Below, piece by piece: positions 8,860-16,417 of a DNA stretch of 64,000 bases. Source of the stretch: Halomonas sp. LBP4 (GTDB lineage: Bacteria > Pseudomonadota > Gammaproteobacteria > Pseudomonadales > Halomonadaceae); the NCBI RefSeq assembly GCF_003202205.1, contig NZ_PDOG01000001.1:1461059-1525058 (forward strand). The letters run 5' to 3'. Made by a program: the position numbers and the translations under genes. The notes beneath the pieces are model-generated. The model was not told the origin of the DNA. It worked only from the letters and a program-made list of their open reading frames with translations, and made no database searches. The stretch's first letter is position 1, and every line of letters begins with the position of its first letter.

Positions 8860-9129
8860 TCACTCCTCATAGGGCTCATCCGAGCGTGGAGCCTGGGGCA
8901 CCTGCTCGTCCAGGGACTGACGATACTTGATGCAGCCCCGCAGGAACTCCGGCCATTCGGGGACGACCGGCAGTGGATCCGTCTTCTCGGGCAGGAGGCC
9001 CCACAGCGCCGGATGATGCCAGCAGAGGTCATGCCCACTGCAGTCCCGATGCTCGCGAATCGCCTGGCGCAGCTTCTTGACCTCGTTCAGCAGCTCCTCG
9101 CGCGTCATCTCGGTCAAGTCTTCGTCCAC
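8860..9129 (-). CDS. small conserved hypothetical protein with CWHHPxLW motif
   Basis: An 89-residue protein is read from a GTG preceded by GGGAGGG. A longer frame starts at 9153 but lacks a ribosome site, and an ATG lies seven codons in. It opens with a predicted helix (MTREELLNEVKKLRQAIREH), then a cysteine/histidine segment CSGHDLCWHHPALWGLLPE (about residues 33-51), and ends in an acidic tail. The motif looks like one seen in small proteobacterial proteins of unknown role. It lies 21 bases upstream of the DraG-like gene on the same strand, so the two are probably co-expressed. No function is proposed. Confidence 0.7.
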   Translation of the reverse strand: MDEDLTEMTREELLNEVKKLRQAIREHRDCSGHDLCWHHPALWGLLPEKTDPLPVVPEWPEFLRGCIKYRQSLDEQVPQAPRSDEPYEE

Positions 9130-9312
9130 GACACCCTCCCGGGATGCTCTCACATCCCCACGGTTCCCCAGACGGAGAGGCGATCCGTCGATGCCTCCTG
9201 ACTTGGAAGTATAGTGGAGCGCCTTCCCGCGCTTTCACCGGGACCACCAGCCGAGCCTCCCCCTGGCACGCGTGCGGCTGGGCCAGGAGCGGACATTTAG
9301 AGCGTCCTGATG

Positions 9313-9372
9313 CATTAACGCAGAGCTAACCGGCGCGAGGCACGAGCGTCCGGTTGAGCGCCGTGTTAGGGC
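9313..9372 (-). repeat. attC-like integron recombination site
   Basis: On the minus strand this 60-base element begins GCCCTAAC and ends GTTAATGC, the paired outer core boxes of an attC site. Inside, GCTCAACCGG (9359-9350) pairs with CCGGTTAGC (9333-9325) and leaves one unpaired C in the left arm. That is the same position as the extrahelical base of classical attC sites. Length and layout match a short 59-base element. It begins nine bases after the stop of the VOC gene, where a cassette's attC belongs. The outer boxes deviate from strict RYYYAAC/GTTRRRY, so this is a strong resemblance rather than proof. Confidence 0.6.
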
Positions 9373-9380
9373 AACTCCGT

Positions 9381-9731
9381 TCATTCGTGCTGCAGGATAT
9401 TGATAAGCTTCCCGAATGGATCTCGGACATAGAACCTCCGCACTCCCCAAGCCTCACTCACTGGCCCATACTCAATGGGAATGTCTACCTTTTTGACTCT
9501 TGTTAATGCGGCTTCCAAGTCATCGACCTCAATCGAAAGATCAGGTACTGGGGTGCCTGACCCACCCTCCGATCCAAAGCTGACTTGAACGGTCATCCTT
9601 TCGTCCGAGCCATACGTCTGGAACCATCCGTGATCCATGAGCAGGTCAAGGCCGAGAATCTCCCGGTAAAAGGCGACCGCCTTGCTGAGGTCCGAGGTCT
9701 CGGTATTGGATACGATGCGCCTGACCTTCAT
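9381..9731 (-). CDS. VOC (glyoxalase/bleomycin resistance/dioxygenase) superfamily protein, possible gene cassette
   Basis: This 116-residue single-domain VOC protein runs from MKVRRIVSNTETSDLSKAVA through FYREILGLDLLMDHGWF, LSIEVDDLEAAL and FYVRDPFGKLINILQHE. Two beta-alpha-beta-beta-beta modules are expected, giving a dimeric metal-site enzyme or drug-binding protein. The conserved metal glutamate near the C terminus is not obvious, so the ligand or reaction is not assigned. Base composition is visibly less GC-rich than the neighbours, and an attC-like site follows the stop codon. Both suggest acquisition as an integron gene cassette. No integrase is in the window. Confidence 0.82.
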   Translation of the reverse strand: MKVRRIVSNTETSDLSKAVAFYREILGLDLLMDHGWFQTYGSDERMTVQVSFGSEGGSGTPVPDLSIEVDDLEAALTRVKKVDIPIEYGPVSEAWGVRRFYVRDPFGKLINILQHE

Positions 9732-9761
9732 ATTTCACCTCGAAATTTCTCTGCAGGGAGG

Positions 9762-10181
9762 TCACGCCCCGTGATAGCCATCCTCTTCGGGATCCTCGTG
9801 GGCGCCCTTGGGTAATTCACCGACCCAGGCCATGGCGGCGTCACGATCGCGTCTGGGAAAGGTGCGTATCTCCAGGGCCTTGAACAGCCTTTCTTCCAGA
9901 TGGGCGATATGCTTGATCCACTCCTTGTCGGTGATCACTGCGGCACGATAGTAGTGCTTGAGGTCTCCGAGCTGGGTCAGACCATAACCGATATCTTTCA
10001 TCAGTGCGGTCAGCGTCATCCAGCGCAGGTCGTCGATTTCGGCCACCATACTGACCCTGGGATGAGCCTTCTTGGCGGCCTCGATGGCATCAATAGCGCA
10101 CTGTAGCTCCCGCGCCGTCACGATACCTCCTGCCTTCAACGCCACGACATGGTCCGCCGGATGGGAGATGAGTTCCAACAT
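9762..10181 (-). CDS. SpoIIAA-like/STAS-fold protein (DUF3478 type)
   Basis: A 139-residue protein starts at the ATG giving MLELISHPADHVVALKAGG. AAGGAG sits eight bases upstream, and the 18-codon frame extension beyond it has no ribosome site. The pattern (short N-terminal strands, ITARE-like segment GIVTARELQCAIDAIE, then VSMVAEIDDLRWMT and a DLKHYYRAAVITDKEWIKH stretch) matches SpoIIAA-like STAS proteins, in which the phosphorylated serine is usually absent. These cytoplasmic proteins bind membranes or lipids in some cases, and the physiological role is unclear. It lies directly upstream of the cassette-like VOC gene on the same strand. Confidence 0.78.
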   Translation of the reverse strand: MLELISHPADHVVALKAGGIVTARELQCAIDAIEAAKKAHPRVSMVAEIDDLRWMTLTALMKDIGYGLTQLGDLKHYYRAAVITDKEWIKHIAHLEERLFKALEIRTFPRRDRDAAMAWVGELPKGAHEDPEEDGYHGA

Positions 10182-10304
10182 GGACGTTCTCCTTGAATCA
10201 AGGGAGGAACGGAGCGCCTCGGTCGCTTTCAGCATAGCGTGTCGATGTCACCCTGCCGGAACCCAGGTACCCACAAGGCAACACCCCCGGGTCACAATTG
10301 CCGG

Positions 10305-10421
10305 ATGCCTCAGGCCAGGCGCTGGCTCGCCCGGCTGCATGAGCGCAAGGCCGAACGGCGCCAGGCCATCCTGACCCTCGAACCGCTGATCGAGCGCGAC
10401 AGCGCCCGCCTCGCCACATGA
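10305..10421 (+). other. possible 38-residue arginine-rich small ORF
   Basis: A short frame reads MPQARRWLARLHERKAERRQ and ends ERDSARLAT in the 300-base gap between the STAS-like gene and truC. It is basic, helical and amphipathic in appearance, and its GC-rich third positions fit local coding. No ribosome site is clear. It could be a small protein, a gene remnant, or chance. Nothing else is visible in the gap (10182-10484). Confidence 0.2.
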
Positions 10422-10484
10422 TCATGGGTGACAGCGCCGCCCCGTACGGCGACAATGGCCGGCCTCGCTCCACCGACCGGAACC

Positions 10485-11261
10485 ATGATGTCGCCTCCGC
10501 TGACGATACTTCATCAGGATGACCATCTGGTCGCCGTGCACAAGCCGGCGGGCCTGCTGGTGCACCGCACTGCCCTGGCGCGGGGCGAGCACCAGTTCCT
10601 GCTGCAGCGCCTGCGCGACCAGCTCGGCCGGCGGGTCTATCCGGTGCACCGGCTGGACCGCCCCACCTCGGGCCTCATGGTCTTCGCGCTGTCGCCGGAT
10701 GCCGCCACGCCGCTGGCCGACGCCTTCGCTGAACGCCGGGTGGCGAAACGCTACCTGGCGGTGGTGCGCGGCATCGGCCCCGAGCACGAGCGGCTGGAAT
10801 ACCCGCTTCGCGAGGAGGACGGCCGCCGCCCCAAGGCTGAGATGCCGGCGCTGGAGGCGGTGACCGCGGTGAGGCGCCTGGACAGCGTGGAGCTGCCGGT
10901 GCAGGTCGATCGCTACCCGCGGAGCCGCTACTCGCTGATGGAGGCGCGGCCGTTGACCGGGCGGCGCCACCAGATCCGCCGCCACCTGGCACGCCGCGGC
11001 TACCCGATCATCGGCGACGCCAAGCACGGCAAGGGCAACCATAACCGCTTCTTCGCCGAGCGCCTCGACTGCCTACGCCTGCTGCTCGCCGCGGTGGGCC
11101 TGGCCTTCGACCACCCGGTGGAGGATCATCGCCTGGAACTGAGCGCCGCCCCGGAGGCCAGCATGGTGGCCCTCTTCCAGCGCTTCGGCTGGGCCGGCCA
11201 CCTGCCGCCGGACAAGGTGCGCCTGACCCGGCCCCGTGCCGACCTCGAACCCGCGAGCTGA
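10485..11261 (+). CDS. truC: tRNA pseudouridine(65) synthase TruC (RluA family)
   Basis: The protein has about 258 residues, starting at one of two adjacent ATGs (MMSPPLTILHQDDHLVAVHK). The longer upstream frame from 10428 has no family similarity. The RluA-family catalytic motif is VHRLDRPTSGLMVFAL (catalytic aspartate about residue 55). The C-terminal signature GDAKHGKGNHNRFFAE is characteristic of TruC rather than RluA/RluC/RluD. TruC isomerises U65 in the T-arm of tRNA-Ile and tRNA-Asp. The ribosome site is weak. The gene is followed closely by tcdA and a DUF1653 gene in the same direction. Confidence 0.88.
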   Translation: MMSPPLTILHQDDHLVAVHKPAGLLVHRTALARGEHQFLLQRLRDQLGRRVYPVHRLDRPTSGLMVFALSPDAATPLADAFAERRVAKRYLAVVRGIGPEHERLEYPLREEDGRRPKAEMPALEAVTAVRRLDSVELPVQVDRYPRSRYSLMEARPLTGRRHQIRRHLARRGYPIIGDAKHGKGNHNRFFAERLDCLRLLLAAVGLAFDHPVEDHRLELSAAPEASMVALFQRFGWAGHLPPDKVRLTRPRADLEPAS

Positions 11262-11295
11262 CCTCATTCACCACCCGCGACCGATACGAACCGCC

Positions 11296-12153
11296 ATGAC
11301 CAACCTGCCCTTCGCCTCCACCGCCATCGATCCCCGCGACGTCGCCACGGATGATCATGCCCTGCGCTTCGGCGGCATCCGCCGGCTCTACGGCGCCCGC
11401 GCCTTCGCGCGCTTTCGCGGCGCCCATGTGGTGGTGGTGGGCGTGGGCGGCGTGGGCAGCTGGACGGTGGAGGCACTGGCCCGCTCCGGTATCGGCCGGC
11501 TGACGCTGATCGACCTCGACGACGTCTGCGTCTCCAACGTCAATCGCCAGCTGCATGCCCTCGACGGCGCCATCGGTCGCCCCAAGGTGGAGGTGCTGGC
11601 CGAACGCTGCCGAGCTATCCAGCCGAGCATCGAGGTGGTCGCCGACACCGCCTTCGTCACCCCGACCAACCTGGCCGAGCGGATTCCCGAGGACGCCGAC
11701 CATGTGGTGGACGCCATCGACAGCGTGGTAGCGAAGGCGGCACTGATCGCCTGGTGCCGGCGACGCAAGCTGCCGATCACGGTGACCGGCGCCGCCGGCG
11801 GCCAGACCGACCCGACGCGTATCCGGGTGGCGGACCTGGCCCGCACCGAGCACGACCCGCTTCTGGCCAAGGTGCGCGCGCGGCTGCGCCGCGACTTCGG
11901 CTTCTCGCGCAATCCCAAGCGGCGCTTCTCGGTGGAATGCGTCTACTCTGACGAGCAACTGGTCTATCCGGGCAGCGACGGCGAGGTCTGCTTCCAGAAA
12001 CCCGGCAGCGGCGAGGCGACCCGGCTCGACTGCGCCTCGGGCTTCGGTGCCGCCACCTTCGTCACCGGCAGCTTCGGCTTCACGGCCGCCGCCCGGGTGC
12101 TGACCCGGCTAGCCAGGCAGGCTGCGACGACCCGCGACCCGGCCACCCCCTGA
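11296..12153 (+). CDS. tcdA: tRNA threonylcarbamoyladenosine dehydratase TcdA (CsdL)
   Basis: This 285-residue E1-like adenylating enzyme starts MTNLPFASTAIDPRDVAT. The longer frame from 11236 overlaps truC and is not favoured. The nucleotide-binding motif VVVVGVGGVGSWTVEALARS (about residues 42-61) is followed by LIDLDDVCVSNVNRQLHA and VVDAIDSVVAKAALI, all typical of the ThiF/MoeB/TcdA fold. TcdA converts t6A to cyclic ct6A in ANN-decoding tRNAs with ATP. In E. coli it works with the CsdA-CsdE sulfur relay, which is not in this window. Together with truC upstream it makes a small tRNA-modification group. Confidence 0.92.
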   Translation: MTNLPFASTAIDPRDVATDDHALRFGGIRRLYGARAFARFRGAHVVVVGVGGVGSWTVEALARSGIGRLTLIDLDDVCVSNVNRQLHALDGAIGRPKVEVLAERCRAIQPSIEVVADTAFVTPTNLAERIPEDADHVVDAIDSVVAKAALIAWCRRRKLPITVTGAAGGQTDPTRIRVADLARTEHDPLLAKVRARLRRDFGFSRNPKRRFSVECVYSDEQLVYPGSDGEVCFQKPGSGEATRLDCASGFGAATFVTGSFGFTAAARVLTRLARQAATTRDPATP

Positions 12154-12167
12154 CTTCCGGAGCCCCT

Positions 12168-12392
12168 ATGTCACATCCGCTTCCCGTTCCCGGCATCTAC
12201 TGCCACTACAAGGGCAACCGCTACGAGGTGCTCGGCGTGGCCCACCACAGCGAGACCGAGGAGCCGCTGGTGGTCTACCGCGCCCTCTACGGCGACTACG
12301 GTCTCTGGGTCAGGCCACTGGAGATATTCACCGAGCTGGTGGAAGTGCAGGGCGAGCCGGTACCGCGCTTCGAGCTCGAGAAGGCCTTTTGA
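12168..12392 (+). CDS. DUF1653 domain-containing protein
   Basis: A 74-residue protein reads PVPGIYCHYKGNRYEVLGVA, then HSETEEPLVVYRALYGDYGL and WVRPLEIFTELVE. This is the whole DUF1653 domain: a small beta-barrel with the conserved Y-x-H-K/Y-G-x-Y-E-V core. Its function is unknown, though such domains are found alone or fused to hydrolases. It lies 14 bases after tcdA with a GGAG ribosome site, so it is probably the last gene of a truC-tcdA-DUF1653 transcript. Confidence 0.88.
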   Translation: MSHPLPVPGIYCHYKGNRYEVLGVAHHSETEEPLVVYRALYGDYGLWVRPLEIFTELVEVQGEPVPRFELEKAF

Positions 12393-12645
12393 TCCACGTC
12401 CGGGAAAGTGCGGATTCTCGTCACGAGCGAAGAGAGGCTGCCTTTCCCTAGCGCAGGCCGCCATGGCCGCCAAGCGGCGTCATGCCCCCGGCACCGAACT
12501 GCCGGGCCCTGTCGACTGAGCGCCAGGGCCTGGTCGGCAACCGGTGTCGCGGGGGGCCGGTGTCACCCTCGCCTCGCCGTTGGTCGTCCTCGACGACCAG
12601 GTTGGAGGGGCGGGCGGCATCCACGTCCTTGCCGGGAAGCGACGA
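12393..12645. other. intergenic region between converging transcripts
   Basis: This 253-base gap separates the DUF1653 gene (plus) from bfr (minus). A hairpin at 12487-12506 (CCCGGCA, six-base loop, TGCCGGG) may help end transcripts, but there is no T-run. No convincing gene was seen on either strand. Confidence 0.4.
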
Positions 12646-13128
12646 TCACTCGCCGCCAGCTTCCTGCATCTGCGTCTGCAGGTAGTTCTCGAGGCCGACC
12701 TTGTCGATCAGGCCGAGTTCGGTCTCGATGTAATCGATATGCTCCTCTTCATCCGCGAGGATCTCGCGGAACAGGTCCCGGCTGACGTAGTCCTGGACCT
12801 TCTCGCAGTGCTTGATCGCCTCGATATAGTCCTTGCGACCCTCGTGCTCGAGCTTCAGGTCGCACTCCAGCATCTCGCGGGTGTTCTCGCCGATCTGCAG
12901 CTTGCCCAGGTCCTGGAGATTGGGCACGCCCTCGAGGAAGAGGATGCGCTCGATCAGCTTGTCGGCGTGCTTCATCTCCTCGATGGATTCGTCGTACTCC
13001 CACTTGGCCAGCGCCCTGAGGCCCCAGTCCTTGTACATCTTGGCATGCAGGAAGTACTGATTGATGGCCACCAGTTCATTACCGAGCGTCTTGTTCAGAT
13101 GCTCGATGACCTTCTTGTCGCCTTTCAT
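12646..13128 (-). CDS. bfr: bacterioferritin
   Basis: This 160-residue iron-storage protein of the ferritin fold starts [17 protein letters not shown], with GGAGAG just upstream. The dinuclear ferroxidase ligands are all present at the canonical positions: E18, E51, H54, E94, E127 and H130. The heme-binding methionine M52 is present too, so a single subunit carries both functions. Bfr assembles into a 24-subunit shell, oxidises Fe2+ and stores it as a mineral. It lies 219 bases downstream of bfd, its reductive partner, on the same strand. A Fur-like sequence is noted separately in that gap. Confidence 0.96.
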   Translation of the reverse strand: MKGDKKVIEHLNKTLGNELVAINQYFLHAKMYKDWGLRALAKWEYDESIEEMKHADKLIERILFLEGVPNLQDLGKLQIGENTREMLECDLKLEHEGRKDYIEAIKHCEKVQDYVSRDLFREILADEEEHIDYIETELGLIDKVGLENYLQTQMQEAGGE

Positions 13129-13285
13129 CGGTGTCTCTCCCTCATCGTCGCAGTCGGGTGTCAGGGGCGGTGGCAACGCCAGGCACGGCCCTATCGTCCG
13201 GGCACGCCAACCTTGCGTGGCCATCTGCAGTATTGGCCACGCTACCAAGAAAGTCCAACGACGACAAAGAGTTGGGAGAGTGTCA

Positions 13286-13306
13286 ACAAGAATGATAGCG
13301 ATTGAG
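13286..13306 (-). promoter_or_regulatory. weak Fur-box-like sequence upstream of bfr
   Basis: On the minus strand this AT-rich stretch reads TCAATCGCTATCATTCTTG, matching part of the Fur consensus (the ATCATT half is good, the other half is poor). It lies about 160 bases upstream of bfr, beside a TTGACA hexamer. Iron regulation of bfr would fit known biology, but the match is only partial. Confidence 0.25.
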
Positions 13307-13347
13307 TTTTCGCGGGGCGGGGCGAGACCGGGGAAGCCGGCAGGCAG

Positions 13348-13554
13348 TCAGACCGCGTAGGCCAGGTCGGCCGAAGAGCTCGCCAGTTCGCCCACCACGG
13401 CTTCGCGGGTGATGGTCTTGCCCATGCAGGCGCACTTGCCACACTGGGTGCCACAGCCGGTCTCGCGCTGCACATCGCGCCAGCTGCGCGCCCCCTCCTC
13501 GACAGCCTGGCGGATCCTGTGATCACTCACGCCCTTGCAAAGACACACGTACAT
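13348..13554 (-). CDS. bfd: bacterioferritin-associated ferredoxin
   Basis: A 68-residue [2Fe-2S] protein starts MYVCLCKGVSD. An alternative ATG two codons upstream (13560) is equally possible, since both follow the same GAGGCGAGG ribosome site. The four cluster cysteines C4, C6, C38 and C41 (MYVCLC and CGTQCGKCAC) match the Bfd pattern. Bfd docks on bacterioferritin and donates electrons through its heme so that stored iron can be released as Fe2+. The gene directly precedes bfr. An additional C34 and C43 surround the cluster motif. Confidence 0.93.
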   Translation of the reverse strand: MYVCLCKGVSDHRIRQAVEEGARSWRDVQRETGCGTQCGKCACMGKTITREAVVGELASSSADLAYAV

Positions 13555-13587
13555 CGACATCACCTCGCCTCGGATTACAGGAGTGAA

Positions 13588-13607
13588 TGTAAATGATTCG
13601 CATAGCC
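13588..13607 (-). promoter_or_regulatory. Fur-box-like sequence upstream of bfd
   Basis: The plus strand reads TGTAAATGATTCGCATAGCC, resembling the ATGATTnnCAT core of Fur boxes. It sits 28-50 bases before the bfd start codon, inside a locally AT-rich promoter region. Fur control of bfd in low iron is well established in other gammaproteobacteria. A computed matrix score would settle it. Confidence 0.4.
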
Positions 13608-13623
13608 TATCGCAAGCATAGGA

Positions 13624-13639
13624 AGAAGAAATTTCTTCT
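13624..13639. repeat. 16-bp perfect palindrome in the rdd-bfd gap
   Basis: AGAAGAAATTTCTTCT is a perfect palindrome with eight-base arms and no spacer, between the rdd stop and the bfd promoter. It could be part of a terminator for lptF-lptG-rdd or a binding site upstream of bfd. The sequence is markedly AT-rich for this genome. Confidence 0.4.
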
Positions 13640-13670
13640 CATTCGACCTAAGGATGAGAACGAGGTTGCC

Positions 13671-14153
13671 TCAACGACCTCGCTGCGGCTTGGGCAGCAC
13701 CACCACCCGGGTGCCGGAGGCGATATCGCTCCAACTGCGCCGCTCGGCATCGAAGAGGATCCAGAGGTAGCCCAGTCCGAAGGCGGCCAGCGACAGCCCC
13801 CCCACCAGGAAGCGCACCAGGCTCTGGCCCAGGGTAATGGAGCGGCCGTCGAGGGTCTGCACCCGCAGCCGCCAGGCCTGCATGCCGAGCGTCATGCCAC
13901 CGCGCACCCAGAAGAAGGCGAAGAAGGCGAAGGCACTGGCCAGCAGCAGCAGGCGCAGGCTGATCACCTGGACCAGGCCGGCCCCGACCTGCTCGGCTGG
14001 CAGACCCAGCACCTGCCTCACGACGACCAGGTGCAGGGTCGTGACCAGCAGCCAGATCGCCGCCACCAGGAAGCTGTCGTAGAGCATCGCGCCCAGCCGC
14101 CGCCCCAGGCCGGCCGGCCAGGTGTCGTCGAGATTACCGAAGCGTCGTTGCAT
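13671..14153 (-). CDS. RDD family membrane protein
   Basis: The product has 160 residues from MQRRFGNLDDTWPAGLGRRL. The longer open frame upstream overlaps lptG and is a shadow. Three hydrophobic helices are visible: FLVAAIWLLVTTLHLVVV, a middle segment in LLLLASAFAFFAFFWV, and SLAAFGLGYLWILF. The RDD signature lies in GRRLGAMLYDSFLVA (arginine-aspartate) and in ERRSWSDIASGTRVV. RDD proteins are small inner-membrane proteins, and some act as Na+(Li+,K+)/H+ antiporters in halophiles. The start is 14 bases after the lptG stop, making it the last gene of an lptF-lptG-rdd operon. Confidence 0.85.
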   Translation of the reverse strand: MQRRFGNLDDTWPAGLGRRLGAMLYDSFLVAAIWLLVTTLHLVVVRQVLGLPAEQVGAGLVQVISLRLLLLASAFAFFAFFWVRGGMTLGMQAWRLRVQTLDGRSITLGQSLVRFLVGGLSLAAFGLGYLWILFDAERRSWSDIASGTRVVVLPKPQRGR

Positions 14154-14167
14154 GAGATGGAACGCCC

Positions 14168-15232
14168 TCAACCGGTTCGTCGCAGCAGATAGAACCCTAC
14201 CCCGGCACAGAGCAGGGTCGGCGCCAGCACCGCCCAGGCCGGGGAGAAGCCGAATACCGTGGAAGCCGGCGCCAGCAGGTCCTGCAGATACTTGAAGGCC
14301 AGGCCGGTGATCACGCCGTAGAAGACCCGCGTGCCGGCGGCCACGCTGCGCAGCGGGCCGAACACGAAGGAGGCCGCCACCAGCACCAGCGAGCCCATGG
14401 TCAGCGGCATCAGCATCTTCTGCCAGAAGTAGAGCAGCGGCTGAGTCGCCACCTGCCCCTGGGCCTGGAGATAGCGGGCATAGGCCCACAGTTCGCTGGG
14501 TGCCTGGCTGTCGATGTCCCGTAGCAGGCGGCCGAGCTGCTCGGGGGTCAGGCTGGTCTCCCAGTCCAGGGTGTCATGATGTTCCACCTCGGTGCGCTCA
14601 TCGCCGAAGCGGGTCACCTCGACCCGCTCGAGCACCCAGCCGCCATCCCGCCAGGCCGCCCGCTTGGCGGTGGTGGCCTCGTTCAGCACCCGGCCCTCGT
14701 AGCGGTAACGGGTCAGGTCGAGCACGGTATCGTCGGCCCGGATGGCGCCGAAGCGATAGAAGCTGTCGCCCTCGCGCTGCCAACCGCCGCGCTCGGTGAG
14801 CACCGCGCCCTCCCCCTGCATCTGCTCCAGGCGCCAGGCGCTGGCGAACTGTTCGGTGCGCGGGCTGACGTACTCGGCGATGAACAGCACCACCACCACC
14901 ACCAGGATGATCGGTTTCATCACCCCCCAGAGGATACGGGTCAGGGAACGGCCGGCGGCGCGCATCACCGTGAGCTCGTTGCTCGAGGCCATGCTGCCCA
15001 GGCCGATCAGGGCGCCGATCAGCACCCCCACCGGCGCATACTGGTAGAAGCGCCAGGGCAGGCGCATCAGCAGGTAGAGCAGCACCTGGAAGGCGCCATA
15101 GCCCCCCTCCACGTCGTCCAGGTCGTTGATGTAGGTGATCACCAGGTCGAGGCCGAGCAGCACCACCTGCACCACGACGATGGCGGCCAGGACGTTGCGG
15201 GCCAGGTAACGGTCGAAGCGATCGGCGATCAT
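14168..15232 (-). CDS. lptG: LPS export ABC transporter permease LptG
   Basis: This 354-residue inner-membrane permease starts MIADRFDRYLARNVL. Its ATG overlaps the lptF stop by four bases (ATGA), giving translational coupling. Helix pairs at the N terminus (VLAAIVVVQVVLLGLDLVI) and C terminus (LLAPASTVFGFSPAWAVLAP, then TLLCAGVGFYLL) flank a periplasmic beta-jellyroll (about residues 120-260). SSNELTVMRAAGRS (about residue 82) is the coupling helix that contacts the LptB ATPase. LptG with LptF and LptB2 extracts lipopolysaccharide from the inner membrane and passes it to LptC/LptA. The longer annotated frame into lptF is not real. Confidence 0.95.
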   Translation of the reverse strand: MIADRFDRYLARNVLAAIVVVQVVLLGLDLVITYINDLDDVEGGYGAFQVLLYLLMRLPWRFYQYAPVGVLIGALIGLGSMASSNELTVMRAAGRSLTRILWGVMKPIILVVVVVLFIAEYVSPRTEQFASAWRLEQMQGEGAVLTERGGWQREGDSFYRFGAIRADDTVLDLTRYRYEGRVLNEATTAKRAAWRDGGWVLERVEVTRFGDERTEVEHHDTLDWETSLTPEQLGRLLRDIDSQAPSELWAYARYLQAQGQVATQPLLYFWQKMLMPLTMGSLVLVAASFVFGPLRSVAAGTRVFYGVITGLAFKYLQDLLAPASTVFGFSPAWAVLAPTLLCAGVGFYLLRRTG

Positions 15233-16311
15233 CCACTCATCCCCTTGCGCTGGGCATGGGCCGTCATCGCCAGGCCGAGAGCCAGGAAGGCACCGTGGAT
15301 CGGCCACATGCCCACTGCCGCCGGCAGGGCCCCACGCCCGATGGCGTCCAATGCCGCCAGCAGCAGGCTCAGGTAGGCGACGTGCAGGAAGATTGCCGGC
15401 AACAGCTTGGCGAAGCGGCCCTGGCGGGGGTTGACCCGGGACAGCGGCATGGCCAGCAGGGTGAGGATGAAGACCATTGGCGGCAGGCCGAGCCGCCACT
15501 GCAGCTGGGCCCTGGCGCGCAGCGAATCGTCGGCGAGCAGGGCCGCCGTACTGGCGTACTCCGGCACATCGAGTTCGCGCATGTCATCGGCCTGGGAGAG
15601 CCGCACCGCATAGGTATCGAACTCCAACCGTTCGGCCTGATGACGCCCCGGTTCGACGCTGTAGCGCTCGCCGTCGGCCAGCACCAGAAAGCGACTGCCG
15701 GTATCCGGGTCGACGGTCTGGTAACCGCTCGCGGCGCGGGTGACCGTGCTTTCGGGGGTGCCGTCGCGGCGTCGCTGGCGCTCACTGATAAAGACGTTCT
15801 CCATGCGCGCCTGGCCGTCGTCGAACCCCTCGGTGTAGGCGGTACGGCCACCGCCGAAGTCCTGGAAGCGGCCGGGGGCCAATGCCGTGAAGTCCAGCTG
15901 ACTGCGCTGCTCCTCGAGCATCACCGCATTGTGCAGGGCGCCCGCCGGTGTCAGCCAGAGGCTGCACAGCCCGACCAGGACCGCCACCAGGGTGGCCGGC
16001 ACCAGGCTCACCTGCAGCAGCCGGTTGGGGCTGGTGCCGCAGGCCACCAGCACGGTGATCTCGCTGTTGAGATAGAGCTGGCCATAGGCCAGCAGGATGC
16101 CGAGGAAGAAGGCCAGCGGCAGGATCAGTTCGAGAAAGCCCGGCAGATGGAACAGCATCAGGGTGCCGAGGATGCTCACCGGAATCTCCCCCTCGGCGGC
16201 ATTGGTGAAGTAGCGGATGAAACGGCTGCCCATGATGACGAGCAGCAGCACCCCGGCCACCGCGGCCATGGTGAGCAGGATCTCGCGGGTCAGGTAACGA
16301 AAGATGATCAT
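15229..16311 (-). CDS. lptF: LPS export ABC transporter permease LptF
   Basis: The 360-residue partner of LptG starts MIIFRYLTREILLTMAAVAG, with GGAAGG upstream. The further 36-codon extension of the frame lacks a ribosome site. It has six transmembrane helices in two groups, a periplasmic domain (about residues 125-260), and the coupling-helix motif LNSEITVLVACGTSPNRLL (about residues 78-96). Together with LptG it forms the transmembrane part of the LptB2FG lipopolysaccharide exporter. It is divergent from pepA, a common gammaproteobacterial arrangement. Confidence 0.95.
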   Translation of the reverse strand: MIIFRYLTREILLTMAAVAGVLLLVIMGSRFIRYFTNAAEGEIPVSILGTLMLFHLPGFLELILPLAFFLGILLAYGQLYLNSEITVLVACGTSPNRLLQVSLVPATLVAVLVGLCSLWLTPAGALHNAVMLEEQRSQLDFTALAPGRFQDFGGGRTAYTEGFDDGQARMENVFISERQRRRDGTPESTVTRAASGYQTVDPDTGSRFLVLADGERYSVEPGRHQAERLEFDTYAVRLSQADDMRELDVPEYASTAALLADDSLRARAQLQWRLGLPPMVFILTLLAMPLSRVNPRQGRFAKLLPAIFLHVAYLSLLLAALDAIGRGALPAAVGMWPIHGAFLALGLAMTAHAQRKGMSG

Positions 16312-16417
16312 GCAGCCGCCTTCCATGCATTCGGGCCATGCCTTGGGTACACTGGCGTGACACGGCCGAGTGCCGGCATTATCCAGAATCCCCCAACGCT
16401 TGTCTTGTGGAGACACC

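Noticed and set aside
9205..9312. A second attC copy downstream of the first
   Set aside because: The CCAGCCG...CGGCTGG pairing there lacks the TAAC/GTTA outer boxes and the extrahelical base, so it is only a simple hairpin.
14168..15499. 443-codon version of LptG
   Set aside because: The extra N-terminal 89 codons lie inside lptF in another frame. The ATGA overlap start at 15232 gives a normal-length LptG.
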